From assembly GCF_002234595.1 (NCBI RefSeq), contig NZ_NMUL01000085.1, forward strand, positions 1-45,458: a stretch of DNA of 45,458 nucleotides. The letters are read 5' to 3'. Positions 6,991 through 14,504 of the stretch are shown here, piece by piece (position 1 is the first letter of the stretch; each line of letters starts with the position of its first letter). The notes beneath the pieces were generated by a model. The model was not told the DNA's origin. It was given only the letters and a program-made list of their open reading frames with translations, and made no database searches. The DNA is from Amycolatopsis vastitatis (lineage in GTDB: Bacteria; Actinomycetota; Actinomycetes; Mycobacteriales; Pseudonocardiaceae). A program made the position numbers and the translations under genes.

Positions 6991-7974
6991 ATGCCTATTC
7001 CACTATTGGAAGTCCGCCTCACCGAGGACGACATTCTGCGCGCACTCCACACGGACGTCACGACTGCCCTGACCAGCACTCCCAAACGAATTCACCCACG
7101 GTGGCGCTGGGACTCACGGGGAAGCGAGCTCTACGAACTCATCAACGAGACGCCGGAGTACTTCTCCTACCGGACCGAGCGCGCACTGCTGCAGTCGATC
7201 GCGCCCGAACTCGCCGGCCTCGCAACTGTTGACACTCTCATCGAACTCGGCTCCGGCCTCTCGGAGAAAACTCAGATCATCTTCGATGCATACTCGAAAG
7301 AGTACGGCGACGTCGAACACTTCATCCCGCTGGACGTCTCGATATCCGCACTTCGGCAGGCATTGACAGCGTTGTCCAACCGGTACCCGAACATGGCGAT
7401 CCACGGTTTGGTCGCGGATTTCAACAGTGATCTCGAGTCGGCATGCGAACTCGGTGGCGATCGACGGATGTTGCTTTTCCTCGGCGGCACCGTGGGCAAC
7501 CTCACCCCGCCGGAGCGCGAACATTTCTTCGGCTCATTGCGCGCCGGACTCCGCCCTGGCGATTACTTTTTGCTCGGTTCCCACCTGATCACCGACATCC
7601 CGCGTATGGAGGCCGCCTACGCCGACAGTTCGGGGTTGTGCACCGAGTTCAACCGCAACATCCTGCGCATGCTCAACACTCGTCTGGATGCCGACTTCGA
7701 TCCGGAAGCCTTCGAACACGTTGCACGGTGGAACGACGCCGAGGGGCGTATCGAAGTGTTTCTCGAGGCCAGCCGGCCGATGGACGTACACGTGCGCGGT
7801 CTGGAGCTGCGGACCTCGTTCGCGAAGGGCGAGTGGTTCCAGACCGACGTGTCCGCGAAGTTCGGCTCCGGAGCAATGGCCACCGAGCTGAGTACAGCAG
7901 GATTCGAGATCACGCGCGAGTGGGTCGACGACGAGCACCTGCATTCACTGTTGTTGGCGCGCAAGCCGCTCTGA
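6991..7974 (+). CDS. EgtD-like amino acid N-alpha-methyltransferase with altered pocket
   Basis: The 327-residue protein belongs to the SAM-dependent EgtD family, whose founder trimethylates histidine in ergothioneine synthesis. Family landmarks are present: DSRGSELYELINETPEYF (41-58), the SAM loop ELGSGLSEKT (85-94), GGTVGNLTP (165-173) and TEFNRNILRMLN (218-229). Aligning by eye with mycobacterial EgtD, Asn166, Tyr206 and Ser284 are kept as Asn170, Tyr210 and Ser288. Met252 becomes Val256 (IEVFL), Glu282 becomes Asp286 (QTDVSAKF), and Tyr39 appears to become Trp40. Met252 and Glu282 shape the side-chain pocket, so the substrate is probably not histidine. No EgtB, EgtC or EgtE lies nearby. 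The RBS is GAAAGGG before the ATG. The next gene starts 20 bp downstream, so the two are probably co-transcribed. Confidence 0.85.
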   Translation: MPIPLLEVRLTEDDILRALHTDVTTALTSTPKRIHPRWRWDSRGSELYELINETPEYFSYRTERALLQSIAPELAGLATVDTLIELGSGLSEKTQIIFDAYSKEYGDVEHFIPLDVSISALRQALTALSNRYPNMAIHGLVADFNSDLESACELGGDRRMLLFLGGTVGNLTPPEREHFFGSLRAGLRPGDYFLLGSHLITDIPRMEAAYADSSGLCTEFNRNILRMLNTRLDADFDPEAFEHVARWNDAEGRIEVFLEASRPMDVHVRGLELRTSFAKGEWFQTDVSAKFGSGAMATELSTAGFEITREWVDDEHLHSLLLARKPL

Positions 7975-7993
7975 TGAAGGAAGGCAGCACCCA

Positions 7994-10900
7994 GTGACGA
8001 CCGCGCGCTTACGCACCGACCGCTACGACCGAGCCCGGCACGGTGTCCACAACTTCGCCCGGCCGGACGTCCTGGCCGATCCCACGAGGTACGTTGACGC
8101 CCTGGCCGAGCTGGACTCCGTTTTCTACGACGAAGTCGGCCGCATGTGGGTCTGCACCGGCTACGAGGAAGCGGTCCAGATACTCACCAGGCACCGGACG
8201 TTCTCCTCGGTACGGGGAGCGCCCCGCGAAGAGCGGGCCCGCCGGGGCCCGCGAGGCGGCCAGCGGATGCTGCAGATGGTCACAGATCAAGCGCTGTTCT
8301 CCGACCCTCCGGAGCACACCGAACTCCGCGGGCTCATGCACGACTACTTCACCCGGGCCCGGGTGCGTGCCCACGACGGGCTCCTGGGACGCATCGTCGA
8401 GTCGGCGCTGAACCGGCTGCCCGAGACGGGTCAAGTCGACCTCGTCTCCGAGTTCGCGGGTCGAATGTCGGTGGCGCTCGGGGGCGAGCTCCTGGGGCTG
8501 GGTGATCGCCAGGATGAGCTGACGGCATGGGCCGACGCCTACGGCACCCTGCTGGGAAGCTTGTCGAGCCTGCCGGACGTCCGCGACACCGGAGTGATCC
8601 CGGTGCTCGAGCAGGCGCTCACCGCCCTCCGCGCTGAGGTGTCCACCCGCATGGACGAATCAGAACCGCGCGACCTGCTCGGGCACATGGCAACGGGAAT
8701 GTGCGCGGCGGCCGCCTCCGCGGCCGACGTGGACCGGCGGCTGGACATCGTCGCGGCGAACGGCGTGTTGCTGGTCGGCGGCGGGTACCAGACTCTTTCC
8801 CACCTCGTTTCCACCGGCCTGGTCCTGCTGGCTCGGCATCCCGGTCAACGGGACAAGCTGATCGCTGACCGCTCGTTGATCGACAGCGCGGTCGACGAGT
8901 TCATGCGATTGGACGGCTCGAGCCAGTACCTCGCGCGTCGAGTCACCGAAGACACCGTCGTCGGCGGAAAGCAGCTGTCGGCGGGCCAGACCGTGCTGGT
9001 CCACGTGGCCGCGGCGAACCTCGATCCGACGCGCTTTGCGGAACCGCGCAAACTGGACATCGAACGCCGGAGCAACAAACACCTGGGCTTCAGCGCGGGC
9101 CGGCACTACTGCATCGGTGCGCCCTATGCCGAGCGACTGGCCCAGAAGGCGATTCTCGGCTTCCTCGACCGATACCCGGACTACGAGGTGAACGAGGACG
9201 TCGACGAAGCGTGGAGTGGGCACCCCAATACGCGGTGCCGGGTCCGGTGCCCCGTCATCGTTTCGTTCCGCCCGGCGGATCCTCCGACACAGGAGCCGGC
9301 GTTTCCGGGCAGCAAACCGGATTCGGCGCTGCCGGCACCGAGCGACTGGAACCACACCGCCACACCGCTCGGACCACTGCGGTGCTGGCACGAGCACGTC
9401 GAACGGCATGCCGCGCACTCTCCCGATCAGATCGCCGTGCTGACATCCGCCGGGCGGCAGTACACCTATGGAGACATCGACCGGCGGGCCAATGCCGTCG
9501 CCCACCACCTGCGGAGCCTCGGCATCGAGCCCGGCACGGTGGTGGGCATCGGGATGGAACGCTCGGTCGACCTGGTCATCGCTGTCCTGGCCGTCGCGAA
9601 AGCCGGAGCGGCCTTCCTGCTCTTCGAGACCACCGCACCGGCCGAGCGGGTCCGCATGACGCTCGACGACGCAGGCGCGCGCTGGGTGCTGGCCGACACT
9701 GCCCCGCGCGACGCCGAGACGGCTCGGTGGGAAACCGATGGACGACGTACCGTGCTGGGCATTCCCGACGGCACCGCCGAGCGTGCGCCTCAATCCGGGG
9801 TCGGGCCAGGCGACGCCGCGTACGTGGTGTGCACCAGCGGGACCACCGGACGGCCGAAAGCGATCGCCATAACCCATGACGGCTTGGTGAACCTGCATGT
9901 CGCGCAGAGACAGGTCGTGCGACTGCACTCGGCGGACCGAGTCCTGCAGTTCTTCTCCCTGAACTTCGACGGCTGCATCTGGGACCTTTCCCTTGCCCTG
10001 ATGAGCGGCGCGACGCTGGTTGTCGCCCCGCTCGCGGAGCTCGCCCCCGGACCCGGCCTGGTCCGGCTCGCCGCCCGAACCGCCGTCACGGTGATGACAC
10101 TGACCCCGAGTGTTTGGGACGCGCTTCCGGTGGATGATCTGCCTGCACTTCGCGTCGCGGCCGCCGCGGGCGAGGTCCTGCCGCCATCGGTGGTCAGTCG
10201 CTGGCGCCGAGCCGGGCGGCGCTTCCTCAATCTGTACGGTCCGGCCGAGGCCGCGGTCTGGACAACCTGGCACGAGTGCACCGACGAGGCCGGCTATCCG
10301 ATCGGGCGGCCGGTGGCGAACAAACGCGTTCACGTCCTTGACGAGTCCGGCGAACCGGTACCGGTAGGCACAAGCGGAGAGCTCTGTATCGGAGGTTTCG
10401 GACTCGGCCGCTACCTGGGGCGGCCCGAGCTGATGGAGGAGCGGTTCCTGCCCGACAGATTCGGCCCCGAACCGGGGCGGCTGCTTTATCGCACCGGCGA
10501 CATTTGCCGCTGGCTTCCCTCCGGAGAACTGGAGTTCGTGGGCCGGCGAGATCGTCAGGTCAAGATCCGGGGACAGCGCGTGGAACTGGATGAGGTGGAG
10601 GCGTTGCTCAGCACGGTCGAAGGCGTGCGCTCGGCGATGGTCCGCATGGTCGGCGGTGCGCTTCACGCGACCGTCGCCAGCACGACCGTCGACGAGCCGA
10701 CCGTACGAGCCCGGCTCGCGCAGCTGCTTCACAGCGGGATGACGCCGCAGTCCATCACGATAGTGCCTGAACTGCCGCGAGATGGCGCAGGTAAAACGGA
10801 TCGCCGCGGGACAGATGCGCTTGCTGTTCCGCCCGCGGCGTCACCCCTGGAACCGATGCCCGAGACGCGGTTGCTGCCGCTGCCCGAGCAGACCGGATCG

Positions 10901-11155
10901 TGCGAGGAGCGGGAACGGACAACCACCGTATGGCGCGCAGCGAAGCTGTTCGCGTTCGCACTCGACATCCCGCAGGCGGAGGTGCGGACCGAGTCCGACT
11001 TCTTTTCCCTCGGCGGAGACTCCTTGTCCACCGCGACGTTGCTCGGCCAAATCGAGGAGAAGTTCCATGTCGCAGTGGAGACGAACGACTTCCTCCTCGA
11101 GCCGACCCCAGTGGGGGTCGCGTCGCTAGTCGACCGGGGACGGGCCGATGACTGA
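7994..11155 (+). CDS. Cytochrome P450-adenylation-PCP fusion protein
   Basis: The 1053-residue protein joins three domains. Residues 1 to about 427 are a P450, with ExxR at 302-305 and heme motif FSAGRHYCIGA (Cys373); the I-helix reads GGGYQT (262-267), with Gln266 where Asp or Glu is usual. Residues about 455-945 are an NRPS adenylation domain, with VVCTSGTTGRPK (611-622), YGPAE (748-752), LYRTGD and catalytic Lys934. The final domain is a carrier protein with FFSLGGDS (Ser1010). The specificity residues read by eye are D-G-W-T-A-A-L-V-W-K, which I cannot assign. Separate A-T proteins paired with a P450 (NovH/NovI; BpsD/OxyD) beta-hydroxylate a tethered amino acid, and this is a one-chain version. 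GTG start; codon 6 is a rare TTA (8009-8011). The stop overlaps the hydrolase start by 8 bp, implying coupling. Confidence 0.88.
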   Translation: MTTARLRTDRYDRARHGVHNFARPDVLADPTRYVDALAELDSVFYDEVGRMWVCTGYEEAVQILTRHRTFSSVRGAPREERARRGPRGGQRMLQMVTDQALFSDPPEHTELRGLMHDYFTRARVRAHDGLLGRIVESALNRLPETGQVDLVSEFAGRMSVALGGELLGLGDRQDELTAWADAYGTLLGSLSSLPDVRDTGVIPVLEQALTALRAEVSTRMDESEPRDLLGHMATGMCAAAASAADVDRRLDIVAANGVLLVGGGYQTLSHLVSTGLVLLARHPGQRDKLIADRSLIDSAVDEFMRLDGSSQYLARRVTEDTVVGGKQLSAGQTVLVHVAAANLDPTRFAEPRKLDIERRSNKHLGFSAGRHYCIGAPYAERLAQKAILGFLDRYPDYEVNEDVDEAWSGHPNTRCRVRCPVIVSFRPADPPTQEPAFPGSKPDSALPAPSDWNHTATPLGPLRCWHEHVERHAAHSPDQIAVLTSAGRQYTYGDIDRRANAVAHHLRSLGIEPGTVVGIGMERSVDLVIAVLAVAKAGAAFLLFETTAPAERVRMTLDDAGARWVLADTAPRDAETARWETDGRRTVLGIPDGTAERAPQSGVGPGDAAYVVCTSGTTGRPKAIAITHDGLVNLHVAQRQVVRLHSADRVLQFFSLNFDGCIWDLSLALMSGATLVVAPLAELAPGPGLVRLAARTAVTVMTLTPSVWDALPVDDLPALRVAAAAGEVLPPSVVSRWRRAGRRFLNLYGPAEAAVWTTWHECTDEAGYPIGRPVANKRVHVLDESGEPVPVGTSGELCIGGFGLGRYLGRPELMEERFLPDRFGPEPGRLLYRTGDICRWLPSGELEFVGRRDRQVKIRGQRVELDEVEALLSTVEGVRSAMVRMVGGALHATVASTTVDEPTVRARLAQLLHSGMTPQSITIVPELPRDGAGKTDRRGTDALAVPPAASPLEPMPETRLLPLPEQTGSCEERERTTTVWRAAKLFAFALDIPQAEVRTESDFFSLGGDSLSTATLLGQIEEKFHVAVETNDFLLEPTPVGVASLVDRGRADD

Positions 11156-11924
11156 TCCCGGAACGGGCAAGGCCGCTCCCGCCGTTCGAGTCCACCACGA
11201 GTCAGCGTCGAATCAGCCGGAAGTGGTTCTTGTGCACGGCACCATGGACCGGTCGGCCAGCTTCGGCCCGGTGCTGCGGCAGCTGACCGATCGACGGGCG
11301 GTGACCTACGATCGTCGCGGGTGGGGGCGCTCGCGTTCATCCGGCGGCGGCACCATCCAGTTGAACGACCATGTGCAGGACCTGCTCTCGGTGCTCGAGT
11401 CCGCCGCCGAACCACCGGTCCTGGCCGCACACAGCTTCGGCGGGATCATCGCGCTGTGCGCGGCGGCACGCCGTCCGGCCTCGGTGCGCGCGGTGGTCGC
11501 CTACGAGCCGCCCGTCCGGTGGCTGCCTTGGTGGCCCGTCGAGGCGCCCTGGGAACGGGTGGTCAGGGAGGCGACGCCACAGGGGCCGGCCGCTGTGGCG
11601 ACTGCCATGTTCACTGCCGTTACCGGGCGTCCTCCTGGTCCGGATCAACAGCGCCCCGGGGAGCTGGAGGCCAACGGCCGCTCGCTGCTGGCCGAGATGG
11701 GAGATCCGTCCCTCGCCGAGATCTATTTCGACCTCGATCGACTGGCCGGACTGCGGGTCGTCGTCGGCGCGGGGAGCGAATCGCAACCGCACCACATCGA
11801 GGTTGCGCGCCGTCTGGCCTTGCTGCTGGATCGTGGTGTGTTCGTGGAGCTGCCCGGTGCGGGCCACAGCGCGCACGTAACACACCCCGAGCTTTTCGCC
11901 CGATTGATCGAAACTACTCGGTAG
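11148..11924 (+). CDS. Alpha/beta hydrolase, probable carrier-protein thioesterase
   Basis: The 258-residue protein is an alpha/beta hydrolase, with the oxyanion region VVLVHGTMDRS (26-36), DRRGWGRS (55-62), nucleophile elbow AHSFGG (Ser96) and a late histidine in LPGAGHSAH. Its ATG lies inside the end of the P450-A-PCP gene, so translation is coupled. In balhimycin-type clusters the hydrolase Bhp releases beta-hydroxytyrosine from the BpsD carrier after OxyD acts. The same gene order and coupling here suggest release of the oxidised amino acid from the upstream PCP. Discard of mischarged intermediates is the alternative, although a separate type II thioesterase is present at 33658. An IS481 relic begins 15 bp after the stop. 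Confidence 0.82.
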   Translation: MTDPGTGKAAPAVRVHHESASNQPEVVLVHGTMDRSASFGPVLRQLTDRRAVTYDRRGWGRSRSSGGGTIQLNDHVQDLLSVLESAAEPPVLAAHSFGGIIALCAAARRPASVRAVVAYEPPVRWLPWWPVEAPWERVVREATPQGPAAVATAMFTAVTGRPPGPDQQRPGELEANGRSLLAEMGDPSLAEIYFDLDRLAGLRVVVGAGSESQPHHIEVARRLALLLDRGVFVELPGAGHSAHVTHPELFARLIETTR

Positions 11925-11933
11925 ACCCGGACG

Positions 11934-11939
11934 CCTAGA
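11934..11939 (+). repeat. Left target-site duplication of the IS481 relic
   Basis: CCTAGA occurs immediately outside the left end of the relic and again at 12259-12264. IS481 elements insert at NCTAGN and duplicate six bases, which this matches exactly. Confidence 0.8.
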
Positions 11940-12258
11940 TGTGATGTCCAGGGACGCTGCGGTCGGTCATCCCCGGCCACGCCTTCGGTGCGGTAACGGT
12001 TGGCCCACTTGCGGGCGGTCCTGGCCGCGACCATGAACATCTTTGCCGCTTCGGCGTAGGTCCAGCCCTGCTCGACGATCAGCCGGGTCAGCCGAAGCCG
12101 GGTTCGTGGAGTCGGGGCGGCGTTAGGGTGGGACACGAAGGCCTCCGGACAGGTGACGTGGTTCCTCGACGGCTTCACTTCACAACCGGAGGCCTTCACC
12201 TGTCACCACGACAGGCCGTCACCGTCCCCAACCCGGGACAACCTCCCCGAACATCACA
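11940..12258. mobile_element. Internally deleted IS481-family element, MITE-like
   Basis: The 319-bp element begins TGTGATGTCCAGGGA and ends, on the other strand, TGTGATGTTCGGGGA, so the terminal inverted repeats match at 13 of 15 positions. It is flanked by perfect 6-bp duplications CCTAGA (11934-11939 and 12259-12264) at the NCTAGN target of IS481. Only the helix-turn-helix end of the transposase remains inside. Intact target duplications mean the element arrived by a transposition event and has not recombined since. It separates the three-gene operon from the sulfotransferase and lies at the stop codon of the latter. Confidence 0.82.
11956..12136 (-). pseudogene. IS481 transposase N-terminal relic
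   Basis: From GTG at 12136 the frame reads SHPNAAPTPRTRLRLTRLI and then AEAAKMFMVAARTARKWANR, the helix-turn-helix of IS481 transposases. After residue 55 or so (EGVAG) an extra G shifts the frame away from the expected MTDRS sequence. The catalytic domain is missing. Confidence 0.75.
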
Positions 12259-12264
12259 CCTAGA
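12259..12264 (+). repeat. Right target-site duplication of the IS481 relic
   Basis: This second copy of CCTAGA contains the TAG stop codon (12262-12260, minus strand) of the sulfotransferase gene, so the insertion left that gene's coding sequence intact. Confidence 0.8.
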
Positions 12265-13198
12265 GGACCCCGTCGTGCGCCCATGCGGCCAGCTCGGGGC
12301 CGACGAGTTGCGCCACTCGATCGCGGTAGCGGCGCAGCCCGGCGTCGTCGAGCAGGTCCCGCCACTGACCGCTGGTGCCGGCGTGGAAGAAGTTCCGGTG
12401 GTCGTGCCAGATGCCGTTTTCGACGTGCGGCGTGAGTTTGTCCGCACGACGTTTCATTGCGGAGAACGTTCCGGCGGCCGAGTACTCGGCGATCCGCTCG
12501 TCGGTGACGTCGATCCCGAGGATGCCGGCGAGCCGCCGGAGCTGACCGGGGAGATCGGCCAGGAGATCGCTGTAGTGGAACAGCGCGAAATTGGGGTCCG
12601 TGCGGTGGTCCCACACCGTCTGCAGCTGTGTCATGACGTCGACCAAGGTGAACTGCGCCCCGCCGGCGTCACCTTCGGCCCATGCCCAGAAGCGTTCGGC
12701 GGGATCGGCCGACGACAGGGCGGGCTGGTCGAATTCCGTCACGCCGTCGGACCCCACTGCCGCGGACCGGGCCTTCAGAAAGGCTTCATCGTCCGAATTG
12801 GCGACGTGATTGTCCATGGAGATGGCAACGTCGCGGGGGTCTCGTGCCACACAGACATAGGTGGCGCGGGGTTCGAGCGGGATTCCGTCGAGGGGGGTGT
12901 GAGTCTTGATGATCCGGCGGTGGCGTTGTGCCTCCAACGCGGCGAGCGTGTCTTCGACGGCGGCGGTCTGCATGTCGAGATAGGGTGAGATCTGCGTCAA
13001 GGGCCGGTCGAACTCGATGGTGTCCAGCACCAACATCGCACACAGTGTCTGCATCCAAGTGGTCCCGCTCTTGGGGGGCGTACAGATCACGATGTCGTCG
13101 TCACGGTAACGAAATCCGGCCCAGCGCGCACTGTCGGAAACGAGATTCCGGTAGCGTTTCAGTTCGGTCACAAACTGAATCGTCTCATGAACGGCCAC
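12260..13198 (-). CDS. PAPS-dependent sulfotransferase
   Basis: The 312-residue protein is a cytosolic-type sulfotransferase that would move sulfate from PAPS to a hydroxyl or amino group. The 5'-phosphosulfate loop is CTPPKSGTTWMQ (39-50), the candidate catalytic histidine is in IIKTHTPLDG (His100), and the 3'-phosphate motif is VARDPRDVAISM (117-128, Arg119 and Ser126). The C-terminal segment FHAGTSGQWRDLL corresponds to the usual RKGxxGDWKN motif, with arginine in place of lysine. It is on the minus strand, downstream of an exporter gene with a 20-bp gap, so probably co-transcribed with it. Together with cysC at 1429 it suggests a sulfated product or intermediate; the acceptor is unknown. 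Confidence 0.88.
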   Translation of the reverse strand: MAVHETIQFVTELKRYRNLVSDSARWAGFRYRDDDIVICTPPKSGTTWMQTLCAMLVLDTIEFDRPLTQISPYLDMQTAAVEDTLAALEAQRHRRIIKTHTPLDGIPLEPRATYVCVARDPRDVAISMDNHVANSDDEAFLKARSAAVGSDGVTEFDQPALSSADPAERFWAWAEGDAGGAQFTLVDVMTQLQTVWDHRTDPNFALFHYSDLLADLPGQLRRLAGILGIDVTDERIAEYSAAGTFSAMKRRADKLTPHVENGIWHDHRNFFHAGTSGQWRDLLDDAGLRRYRDRVAQLVGPELAAWAHDGVL

Positions 13199-13218
13199 AT
13201 TTATCGACCGGCCTCATC

Positions 13219-14463
13219 TCACGGAGTTCCCAGCAGAACAGCGGGTCGATGGAACCTGTCGAGAACGAGGGCCACGCTCACCAGGACGATGGCGGCGCCG
13301 CCGATCGCCAAGGCGATACCGGCATTGTCGAAACCGATGGCACCGGCAACCGCCGCGCCTGCGGCCGACAAGGTGATTTTCAAAGCACCCATGGCAACAA
13401 AAACCTGTGCCCTGCCCTTGACCGGCGAGTATGTGGTCCGGGCAGCCAGCGTGGCCACGAAGAACGGTCCACTGAGGAATCCGGCCAACGCAAACATGAT
13501 CGACACCACACCGAAGTTCGGCACCACACCACAGACGATGAAAGCAACCCCGGTGCACCCCGCGTAAAGGATTGTGTTTCGATCCGGTTCTCCCCTGAAC
13601 GGCACGACGCTCGTGAAGACCGATCCGGCGAGGCTGCCCACTCCGTAAACCGCCACGAGCACTGCCCCGCTCCCGGCGTCGCCGCGCAGCTGGGTTCCCC
13701 GGCCCACGGCGAGGATCGCCAGCGAACCCACGACGAAGGAAATCATCATCATGGCCACCATTGCCCGACGAAGTCCACCTGTGCGTACGACATGTGCGAG
13801 AACCTGTCGTATCCCCAGTGCCGCCCCGGACGATGGGCCGCCCTCTCCGGCGACCGTGGGCAGCATCTTCATCAATACTCCGGCGACCACGGCGCTACCG
13901 GAGAGTGCCAGTACGGCGATCAGAGGCGTGCTCGTGGTCGCGATGCTCGCGACAATGGCCGGACCCGCACTTCCAGCAACCCCGTAGGTGAGCGCGTCCA
14001 GGCCTTGGGCGCGGCGCTGAATGGACGTTTCCCGGGGAACCATCAGACTCAGTTGACTGCTCAACCCCGCCGTCAAGACGGGGCCGCAGACACCCGCCAC
14101 CACGACGAACCCGAGGGAAACAGCAAGCGGAACCCGGCCGATGGACAACGCCGCGGCCGCAAGCGCAGCGCCGTAGCCGACGCAACAAGCCGCGATGAAC
14201 GGCCGTCCGTCGCCACCCCGGTCCAGCCGGCGCGCAAGAACCGGCCCGACGAGGTGCGGCAGAGTGAGGCAGATGGTGAACAGGCCCGCGTCGATTCCAC
14301 CACGACCCGACGCGGCGACCAGCAGGACCAAACCGACAGATGCGCCCGCGTCGGGAACGCGTGCGGCCGCCGCAGCCGCGACGTAGCGCACAAGGCGCGT
14401 TGCGACGTCAGACCGATCCCCGATGAGTGCCACGGAGCCACTATCCAGCCTACCTGACATCAT
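13219..14463 (-). CDS. MFS transporter
   Basis: The 414-residue protein is strongly hydrophobic, with about 12 predicted membrane segments, for example VGLVLLVAASG, ALAAAALSIG and FIVCGVVPNFGVVSIMFALAG, and short charged loops such as RRLDRGGDGR. It looks like a drug/metabolite exporter of the major facilitator superfamily. It lies immediately upstream of the sulfotransferase on the same strand and is divergent from the LysR regulator across 41 bp, so that regulator is a likely controller. The N-terminus may be either of two adjacent ATG codons (14463 or 14460); no clear RBS is visible. Export of the peptide or a sulfated intermediate is an inference from context. Confidence 0.82.
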   Translation of the reverse strand: MMSGRLDSGSVALIGDRSDVATRLVRYVAAAAAARVPDAGASVGLVLLVAASGRGGIDAGLFTICLTLPHLVGPVLARRLDRGGDGRPFIAACCVGYGAALAAAALSIGRVPLAVSLGFVVVAGVCGPVLTAGLSSQLSLMVPRETSIQRRAQGLDALTYGVAGSAGPAIVASIATTSTPLIAVLALSGSAVVAGVLMKMLPTVAGEGGPSSGAALGIRQVLAHVVRTGGLRRAMVAMMMISFVVGSLAILAVGRGTQLRGDAGSGAVLVAVYGVGSLAGSVFTSVVPFRGEPDRNTILYAGCTGVAFIVCGVVPNFGVVSIMFALAGFLSGPFFVATLAARTTYSPVKGRAQVFVAMGALKITLSAAGAAVAGAIGFDNAGIALAIGGAAIVLVSVALVLDRFHRPAVLLGTP

Positions 14464-14469
14464 GAAAAG

Positions 14470-14498
14470 TTAGGTGTTGTACTCTTATGCGGTAGAAT
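14470..14498 (+). promoter_or_regulatory. Candidate promoter of the LysR gene, possibly leaderless
   Basis: TTAGGT (14470-14475), a 17-bp spacer and TAGAAT (14493-14498) lie directly before the ATG at 14505. The predicted transcription start coincides with the start codon, and there is no RBS, so the mRNA may be leaderless. Confidence 0.45.
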
Positions 14499-14504
14499 TA
14501 CTGA

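Noticed and set aside
6991..7974. Ergothioneine biosynthesis
   Set aside because: Only an EgtD homologue is present. EgtA, EgtB, EgtC and EgtE are not nearby, and pocket residues differ from EgtD.
8660..10732. 690-residue open frame on the minus strand opposite the P450-A-PCP gene
   Set aside because: It lies wholly antisense to a gene with clear domain motifs. Its translation is low-complexity and rich in Arg, Gly and Asp, as expected for the shadow of GC-rich coding DNA.
13158..13179. Inverted repeat TTCAGTT-N8-AACTGAA at the start of the sulfotransferase gene
   Set aside because: It lies inside codons 7-14, where it encodes ordinary sequence (IQFVTELK). With 7-bp arms it could easily be chance, and no second copy was noticed.
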